Shown: one piece after another, positions 57,074-64,000 of the stretch
Layout of the letters: each line of letters begins with the position of its first letter
How positions within the stretch are numbered: the stretch's first letter is position 1
Assembly: GCF_024868665.1 (NCBI RefSeq)
Contig: NC_079890.1
Span: forward strand, 129,858 to 193,857
Length of the DNA stretch: 64,000 nt
Reading direction: 5' to 3'
From: Triplophysa rosa
Taxonomy: Eukaryota > Chordata > Actinopteri > Cypriniformes > Nemacheilidae
Program-made: the position numbers and the translations under genes
Notes under the pieces: generated by a model
What the model saw: only the letters and a program-made list of their open reading frames with translations
The model's database searches: none
Told to the model about the DNA's origin: nothing

Positions 57074-58197
57074 CATTCAAAGGCTCTTCAAAGAATCATC
57101 TCTTTCTTACCTTTTTATGATCAGAAGAACCTTTTTTGCCACAATGAACCTTTTGTGAAACAGAAAAGTTCATCAGAAATGTTTATTCTATGGCATCAAA
57201 GAACCTTTTGAAGCACCTTTTTTTTTAAGAGTGTAGTTATTTTTATCATATTGTGTTTACAATAATGCACTTACAAGACCTGGTGTATGTGTTCCTGGGA
57301 AAAAAAGTCAAAACCCAATGCTCTATGTGCTGAGCCACAGAAACACAAGTTGTAGTTGTACTAGTGTAGTCCCAACACTTAAACACTTTAAAGTGTAAGC
57401 TGACTGCTGGTTTAAAGCTCATGTGCCCTCAAAGAAGCCAAACATGAACATACTGTATGTGTGAACCTCAAACCAGACTGCATGTGTGTGCGTGTGTTGA
57501 GAGTCATTTCAGTTGTATGTATGTATGTTTTTTATCTCTCCAGACATTCAGCACTTTGGCCTGAAGTTCCTGCGGGTTTGGCAGCTACGGAGCCTCGCTT
57601 TGGGTTGCCAGGTCGGTCGCATAGCAGCGGGTCTGACGCCTGGAGAGGCTTCATACAGTTTGTCCAAATGGACCTGTGGTACCACAGAGTAAATTTGTTG
57701 AGGACGGTGCTGCCAAGTCTGTCTGGCATCTGAATGCAGGACTACAGCTGTGGAGAGATTACATTCTGTCTGAAACAAGGTTCGCCCGCAGCTAAAATCC
57801 ACACAAATAAACATTTCCAAACTGAGTATGTCCACTGAGATTGAGCTCATCAAGGCACTTCATGGCGACTTGAACATGAACTCTTCAGGTGCAGAGGTTC
57901 CTTTCATGTGTTGATGTATTTCCTACTGAAACAGGAAGTTTAGGAGGGACCAATAGGATGAAGCATCTACTACTGCCACCCCCAACACACCAGTCTCAAA
58001 GCAGTTCGTGGCATAGACATGAAATAGGAATCTATTAATTTGTGTTCATGGACACGAATATCGCCATTTTTTTGTGGCAGTGAGAATGACATTTTCTTAA
58101 TATATAGATATGAAAGAAAGCGAATATTAATACATGAGATTGAAAGTCGTGCTCGGTGACACGAAAAAAGAAGGAAATTCGTGTCAGAAACACAAAT
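57074..58197. other. No gene seen; dispersed repeat at ~57960-58195
   Basis: Frames at 57461-57733 (plus) and 57548-57853 (minus) overlap over a slightly GC-richer stretch but match nothing I know. The end of the segment resembles 49611-49935. Confidence 0.45.
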
Positions 58198-58362
58198 TAC
58201 AGTTTTTTTCAACTGCTTACACACAAAAGGTTTACTTGTCACACAATTTCTGAAACCTGACACTCAAACACCAGAACCACACACCAAATCGGCCAAACCA
58301 TACACTAATTCTCGACCTTTGACTCAGTTTTCAGTTTCATAAAACACAGCAATGGAATTCCA
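58198..58362 (+). mobile_element. Tc1/mariner-like left end, truncated
   Basis: TACAGTTTTTTTCAACTGCT with the TTACACAC.. subterminal style of the two larger elements. Cut by the DIRS fragment at ~58363; no right end found. Confidence 0.55.
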
Positions 58363-58851
58363 TCTGATGTATCCTCATGATTGGTTCCCACCTTGGTAAC
58401 CCATGACCTTCCCTAGGTGGACCTCCACCTTGCGGTTAACTCCTTCAGTCCGCACTTTCCTCCCATGAGTTCTCCCCTAACGGTGACACCATGTTGGTAT
58501 CCCCACTAAACTCCTCCCTGCGGTAGGAAGTGGTCTCTGTAGCACATCCCCCATTTGAGGAAGTAACGCTTACCCAGTGGCCTTACAGTACCGGGCGGCT
58601 TCTCGCTGTTAGAGAAACAAGGCCGCCGCCTGGGAGGCCGAAGGCAGGGGCCTTCCCACCTTTCAAGAAAAGCTCTGGGACACCCTACCTACCTACTGGT
58701 AGGTTACAAATTCGTGGTAGCGCACGGCTGACACGCCCAGGCCAGTCACCGTCGCTTCACTAGAGATTGTGACAGGGCACAGTGTTGTGGTGTTTTCCAT
58801 AGGAACCCCATCTGTCGGCTCGACACAACGTCGAGAGACCGACAGAAAGGG

Positions 58852-58910
58852 AACGTCTTGGTTACAGATGTAACCTCAGTTCCCTGATGGAGGGAACGAG
58901 ACGTTGTGTC
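58852..58910. repeat. DIRS inverted repeat A (third copy)
   Basis: 59 bp, one base different from 18391-18449 (ACAGATG for ACGGATG). Confidence 0.9.
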
Positions 58911-59125
58911 CTTCTTGCCACAACACGTGCTGCCCACTGCAGCAGTCGTGAGAGGTCTCAGGCTCCTCAGAACTAAGGTGAATGAATGAGGCACGCCGTC
59001 TCCCTTTTGTACCCGGATATCCAGGGGCGGAGTCCGGCATGCAAATTTCATTCGCCAATTTCATTGGCCTTTTCTAAGAGGTCGGAAGCGATTGGTTCCC
59101 AGGGACGAACCCCATCTGTCGGCTC

Positions 59126-59184
59126 GACACAACGTCTCGTTCCGTCCATCAGGGAACTGAGGTTACATCCGTAACCAAGACGTT
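59126..59184. repeat. DIRS inverted repeat B (third copy)
   Basis: 59 bp, one base different from 18667-18725 (CCGTCC for CCCTCC). Confidence 0.9.
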
Positions 59185-59186
59185 TT

Positions 59187-59255
59187 TCACCTACTGTTGC
59201 ACCTGTGTATATGGTTGAGTGACAATAAAGGGATTTGATTTGATTGATTTTTGAA
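59187..59255 (+). mobile_element. LINE/SINE 3'-tail fragment
   Basis: GAGTGACAATAAAGGGATTT followed by a short (GATTT)n-like tail, typical of a retroposon 3' end. It abuts the DIRS terminus. Confidence 0.55.
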
Positions 59256-59941
59256 ACACATTCTTTAACCCGAAATGCACATGAGACGCTTGTTTGCATC
59301 ATTGTTAATCTAGCAGCACCGTGCCAAAACAAAAGCAGGAGCCCGGTGCACACCAGTGTCAGACGAGCTCATACAAACACAATGATTTTTTTAAAGCCTG
59401 ACTTTTGTATGAGAAGATGGCAGTGATTTCAGTCATCAAGAGGCTGCGACGTCTGTCAGTAAATCGGGTGGCGATCCTCCCATGTCAACTTGCCGGATAA
59501 AACTCACTAAAACATTGTAAACTGTGTGGCTTTGAAACTATGTTTAGCCTATAGGTTGTGGTTAGCATATTAAGGCCACATCCACACCAAGCCAGAGCTT
59601 TCCCTATCCAATGTTTTTTTTCCTTTTCACGGCGTAGTCTCAAGAAATATCTGCGTACACACGAAACCGTTACATCGACTCAAAACGATGTAGGATAAAC
59701 GCCAAATCAGTATGTGGCACTGTAATTCTGCCACAGAGATATATTCAACATGGAGAAGACTGGGCGCATGCGCATAAACTGGGGTGGTGACATCATCGTT
59801 TTAGAAAATATACAGATCGGCTGTACACACGAAAATGCAACGGTGCCGTTTTCAGATTTATCCACTCTGGGAAATATTTGCAAATAAAGAAATGCATTAT
59901 TTAACAACAGCTAATACATTTTGAAAGAGAAACTTATTTCA
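59256..59941. other. No gene seen; possible DNA-transposon end
   Basis: 59572-59880 has CACACGAAACCG / CGTTTTCAGATTTATCC-type motifs common at fish DNA-transposon ends, but I cannot define boundaries. Confidence 0.4.
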
Positions 59942-60352
59942 ACCAGAAAGACTCGGGAGGCAAGAATGTCTGACAATGAACCTTTATTAAACAACTGATC
60001 GGTGACAAGGTGCGAATATAGTAAAATATATAGTTCTTAGGCGTAGGCAAAGCTAGCATCCAGAGTCCATTGCTTGCATCCAGAGGGTCAAGAATTCCTG
60101 CACTTCCTGCATGAAGATGAAGGCAGGTGCGCAGCCAACCTCCCTGGGGTTAATGGACAGGGACCATCCTGGTGGTGGTGGGGAGGATGGGGGTGAATGT
60201 CGGCTGCTTCAACTGAGAACGCAAACAGAGGGTAAGTGGCAATCTTATATACTCCAAATAATAGATGTGTAATGCTCGGTTAGATCTACAGTATACGTAG
60301 TAAGTGATGTAAGATTGAGTCTTCCTTGCAGAACTTGCGCTGAAGCTTACAT
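59942..60352 (-). mobile_element. Solo-LTR-like element, copy 2 (411 bp)
   Basis: Reverse-complement relative of 9721-10111, flanked by a perfect 5-bp duplication TTTCA (59937-59941 and 60353-60357). Same ends (ATGTAAGCTTCAGC.. and ..GAGTCTTTCTGGT), and conserved internal blocks around GACCCTCTGGATGCAAGC. In its own orientation it has AATAAAGGTTCATTGTC near the 3' end. Confidence 0.7.
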
Positions 60353-61794
60353 TTTCATCATTTGTTTGTTCTTTATTCTTTTAGTTTGAGAAGATCTTCA
60401 AAGTGTACAACATGTTGACTCCGCGTCTGATCTGTGGTCAAAATTTAAAAAGACAGTTAACCTTAAATTGAAATTTGCCATTAAAATTGTATTATGTCAT
60501 ACAACATTTCGTCTATGCCTTGATTATATTGTAGTTGGAATGGACTAAACAACAACTTAATTTTATGAGCTAAAAGTTAGAAAAGAATCTTTTCTTTTGG
60601 GACCGGACCACTAGGTTCGTGGCAGGCTGAGGAGAAGAGGTATGGAGTGCGGCTGTCGCGAGCTGGAGGCGTCCGACGCGGAGTCCCATGACTCCCTTCT
60701 CCCATGCCTTCCAAGACTGACTGGCGGGGCAGGACCTCCGGGAGTCGAGGTGGGAGGAGCAGAGTTCCCTAGAGTTTCGACAGCCACCACGCAATCCTCC
60801 GGGATGGGAGGCAGGCAGGAACGTGAGGAGTCTCAAAGGCAGCTGGAGGAGAGGCCATTGACCAGCTCCTGGAAGGACCCCAGGATCATCCTCTCTTGTT
60901 CTGCCAGAGGTTGAGAATTGACGAGGTCTGCAAAGAACTACGCATTTATTGAGCACCTCTGGGAGATAATAATGACACTGGGCAGGTGAGGGGAATGAAT
61001 GCAAAGGGCAAGACTACGGGAAACTAACACTGGACAGGTGAGACAAAACAAAACTAAATGAAACTCTACCAAACTTGCTGAAACTAAAATGTAATCCATG
61101 TTTGAATGTTTTTGCTTGTACACTCTTTCACATTTTGTAGGATTACAAAAGACTAAATGTTGGTGTATGATGTACAGAGGACTGTCCCATCATAGCAAAT
61201 CTTTACATCATTTTAAGTGTTTTCTACGTAGATGCAATGTAGCAATGATATTATCAGTTAGCGCTGACACTCAAACCCTTTAAACTAAGATGCAATTCAA
61301 TAAAATACTGTAACAGAATTCTACTTCTAATTCTACAAACCAGCCCTGCAATGTATGCTGGGAATTATGTGTGCTTCTTTAAAGCTCATGAGTGTTTTAT
61401 TTCCGATCACATCACGTTACTTTCAGACTTCTCAAATTAGTCATGAAGGTTTTGATGAACAGATAGCAGGAGCCAGAAACATTATAAAGACAAAACTCAA
61501 AACAATTTAAAACGATATCCATGAATGTGCCAAAGTGTACAGATGACATTTTTACTTTACAACACAAGTACAGCTTTCCAAGAGATTGAAGGATGACATC
61601 ATCATATACTGTATATCACATAGTTATTTATTATAGACCTCTTTGGTCGATGTAAACAACGCTGGTTCAACGCTGGTCCTGAAGAACTTCCTGTTTCAGT
61701 TCTTTAACACAACACACACATTTGAACAAAATACAACCAACAGAACATTTACGACCCAATAAAATATTTAATATTTACATATTACATTGGCATT
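60353..61794. other. No gene seen; GC-rich repeat-like block at 60600-60930
   Basis: The 60600-60930 block is open in both strands and GC-rich (GTCGAGGTGGGAGG, CAGGCAGGAACGTGAGG). It ends near GGCAGGTGAGGGGAATGAAT, resembling internal LTR-element sequence. Not assignable. Confidence 0.4.
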
Positions 61795-62150
61795 TATTCA
61801 TTTGGCAGATGCTTTTATCCAAAGCGACTTACAAGTAGGAGAGCATATAAACATTTTGTCAACACGCTAAACAGTACCATTAGTTTACAAGGACATGCAA
61901 CTAGAGGATTAAAGCTGGAGGAAGCAAAGGAGAGAATGAACGACAAGATATATATGGGTTTTTTTAGACACAAGACATAGACAGTTACAGGTTGGTCAAA
62001 TAAATGTGAAACATGTATGTTTTGAGCTGTTTTGTGAAAGTTGTAAAGGATGCTGCAGTTTGGGTGGAGGCTGGCAGTTCATTCGACCACAGGGGAGCCG
62101 AACCGAGTAAAGGGTTTTGCAAGTGCTGTGATGGAACAACCAGACGTCGC
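61795..62150 (-). mobile_element. SINE/LINE-related fragment
   Basis: Begins with the reversed shared tail (CATTTGGCAGATGCTTTTAT, CCAAAGCGACTTACAAG) and contains a CTGGCAGTTCATTCGACCAC block seen in many fish retroposons. Confidence 0.6.
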
Positions 62151-63170
62151 TCATATTAAACAAATATTTTTTTAATTTAATTAAAAATGTTAGATTAAAA
62201 AAACTGATAATAAATAAATAAAAATGTAGACCTGAAGTGCTTTTGGATCAGAGTGGTATACAGTATATCCTTAAATGACTGTAATTGTTCACTGTACAGC
62301 TGGAGCATTTAACACATAACATAACACGTGTATGGATTTTTTAATATTTGATGTTTTGTATAGACATTTTTGTCAAGTTTGATTATCAACATTAAATGTG
62401 TGTTACTGTAATGACATCAAACCAAAGGAGCAAAACTGATCAGATTTTATGATTTTTAATTAGTGGTGAAGAGTCAAGAGAGCATTGTTCATCTATTCTA
62501 AAAGTGAAATATTACAGAGACCACAGACCCATCAAGCTCCATTGAGGACCAAATGTAAACAATAAAGATAAACAGTAAGAGTCATGCAGGTTTAGAAGAA
62601 GATGAGAGCGAGTGAATGTTGTCAGCATTAGCTTTGATATTGTGTTGATTCAGACATGAAGAACAACATTAGAGCGTTTACTTCTCACAGGCGAGAGACG
62701 TCATAAAAACACCAGCATTCAGAAAAATTCACACACAAGTACATGATGACTGGAGGAAAGTCTAGCACCCCGCAGAGGGTCTGTGTGTGTGTGTGTGTGT
62801 GTGTGTGTTTGGTCACGGGAATCTTGTGAGGGGCCTGTTTTGCTTCACTGTGTGTTCCTAATAGACCCTCGAGCGGCTGACATATCGATTTCTCTGCGGT
62901 GTAAATTGACAGAGGTTCATAGTTTTCTCTTGCGTGTGTGCTTGAGGTAAGTGGAGCAGAAGGAACCACACACCGTGTAAAAATTCATTATGAATGTCAT
63001 GGGTTGCCACAACCAGCGATCCCATTGGACAAACAAGACCTGGTCTGTGAGGTCATCGGGTCAGGCTCCATGGATTGTTTTGGTTAGAAGCTAAACATAT
63101 ATGTTTTAAAAAAAATGAATCATGTATTCTAGAACCCATGTGTCTAGAATACATGCTAGAATACGTGCTT
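62151..63170. other. No gene seen; (GT)n at 62782-62808
   Basis: AT-rich, with one pure GT microsatellite of about 13 units. Confidence 0.5.
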
Positions 63171-63297
63171 ATTGTGTTATGGTCTCTGTGTACTGTCGTT
63201 GCTGTTTCTGTGCTCTGGATGCTCCTGTCACCAAAACAATTCCTTGTATGTGCAAACAAACTTGGCAATAAAGCTCTTTCTGATTCTGATTCTGATT
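63171..63297 (+). mobile_element. LINE 3'-end copy with GATTCT tail
   Basis: About 127 bp matching 2771-2899 at roughly 93-95% (CTCCTGTCACCAAAACAA, CTTGGCAATAAAGCTC, GATTCT repeats). A severely 5'-truncated insertion of the same family. Confidence 0.9.
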
Positions 63298-63966
63298 TCT
63301 ATGAGCATCTGATCTGTCAACACCAAACGTGTATGAAAGAATCTGAAATGGGGGAAATATCACAGATGAGAAGTTTTGAATGTCTGCTATAGACATATTG
63401 AGATGAAATGAAGCAAATGGAGATTTTTAGTGAGTATGGTTGTAAATATTGTCTTCACAGAGACTGGCTGGATGTTTAGCAGATCTTCTGTGCTGTGAAC
63501 GTCTTCAGTCTCTGTGTGATTATTAAGATCAGATGAACTCTTTCTTCTTGCTGATAGATTGTTCAGGAATAATCTGCTCCTTTCTCACAGAAGTGTCATC
63601 ATGTAGATACAAGCTGGGCAAGTGCTTGTGTCTCACTATTTGTCAACGATCTTGTCTTACTGGATGTAAGTTTGTTTCCCTAAAGGAGTTTAAGAAGAAA
63701 TACATCAGACCAATTTTATACTTAAATGAAACATGTCTGAGAACTCCTTTAAATTTCCTGAGCAATGAAACTGAGACACCTCTGAACAAATTTCTTCTTT
63801 TCTTCTATTGATTTTACTCTTAAAATGTGTATCAGGACCAACAGATGAGCTTCAGTGGCACAATTATTCTGGTAAAGTGTCAGACAGACAGCCGGCTGGA
63901 TGCTCCTGTGAGCTCTCTTCCACTTTACCTTCATTCATCAAACTTCATGACTCTGAATCACATTCA

Positions 63967-64000
<34 letters not shown>
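63298..64000. other. No gene seen; terminal (TC)n
   Basis: Unannotated sequence ending in (TC)n from ~63969 to the window edge, so its full length is unknown. Confidence 0.5.

Larger units (their letters stand above)
58363..59184 (+). mobile_element. DIRS 3'-end fragment, third copy
   Basis: Matches 17907-18725 at roughly 85-90% by eye, non-coding 3' region only. It ends in the same inverted-repeat pair, 58852-58910 and 59126-59184. Older and independent of the inverted duplication. Confidence 0.88.

Noticed and set aside
57461..57853. Candidate host exon (overlapping frames on both strands, splice-acceptor-like tract before 57545)
   Set aside because: No recognised domain and no matching donor or neighbouring exon. 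It needs RNA evidence to be listed.
60570..61004. GC-rich frames on both strands as a host exon
   Set aside because: Open on both strands by composition, with repeat-like sequence and an LTR-internal-like end.

Overview
The window looks like an accessory, transposon-rich stretch of a teleost chromosome, most likely a cypriniform (carp/zebrafish-like) fish. Four things suggest this: several L2-type LINEs, one with an esterase ORF1; DIRS-type tyrosine-recombinase retroelements; hAT, TTAA-type and Tc1/mariner-like non-autonomous elements; and long (CA)n/(CACG)n and (TC)n microsatellites. I found no convincing host protein-coding gene, no tRNA or rRNA gene and no CRISPR array. Every long open frame with a recognisable product belongs to a mobile element. 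The species call is inference.

Layout. 1-8.4 kb: a TTAA-element edge, a 5'-truncated LINE (320-2899), then unannotated DNA with CA microsatellites. 8.4-14.8 kb: an antisense L2 LINE carrying a solo-LTR-like insertion (9721-10111) and a TTAA-type element (11482-14479). That element holds a hAT element (11967-14261), which holds another LINE 3' end (12300-13942). 16.2-31.5 kb: two head-to-head LINE/DIRS composites forming a large inverted repeat. Arms 16567-20392 and 26127-29952 match with no indel wherever I compared them. A single 'n' at 21462 and several base-exact broken LINE junctions lie in the same place. 31.5-43.5 kb: simple repeats, a dispersed GTCCCCAC-type repeat, a hAT element with a perfect 8-bp duplication, a Pro/Ala repeat ORF before an LTR-like sequence, and a Tc1/mariner-like element with transposase remnants.

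43.5-64 kb: an L2-like LINE carrying three removable insertions (solo LTR, short SINE-like piece, mariner-like element), another LTR, a pure 160-bp TTCT tract, a 20-bp minisatellite, an LTR with a nested hAT element, a third DIRS end, a second copy of the 9.7-kb LTR-like element, and several LINE tails.

The proteins work, or once worked, only for the elements themselves. ORF1 (esterase domain) with endonuclease and reverse transcriptase would mobilise the L2 LINEs. RNase H and tyrosine recombinase belong to DIRS. The HTH transposase remnants belong to the mariner-like elements. Nearly all are broken. The most intact are the RT frame at 25974-27665 and the ORF1 esterase at 24101-24775. All alignments were made by eye from the given sequence, and family names come from general knowledge without a database search.
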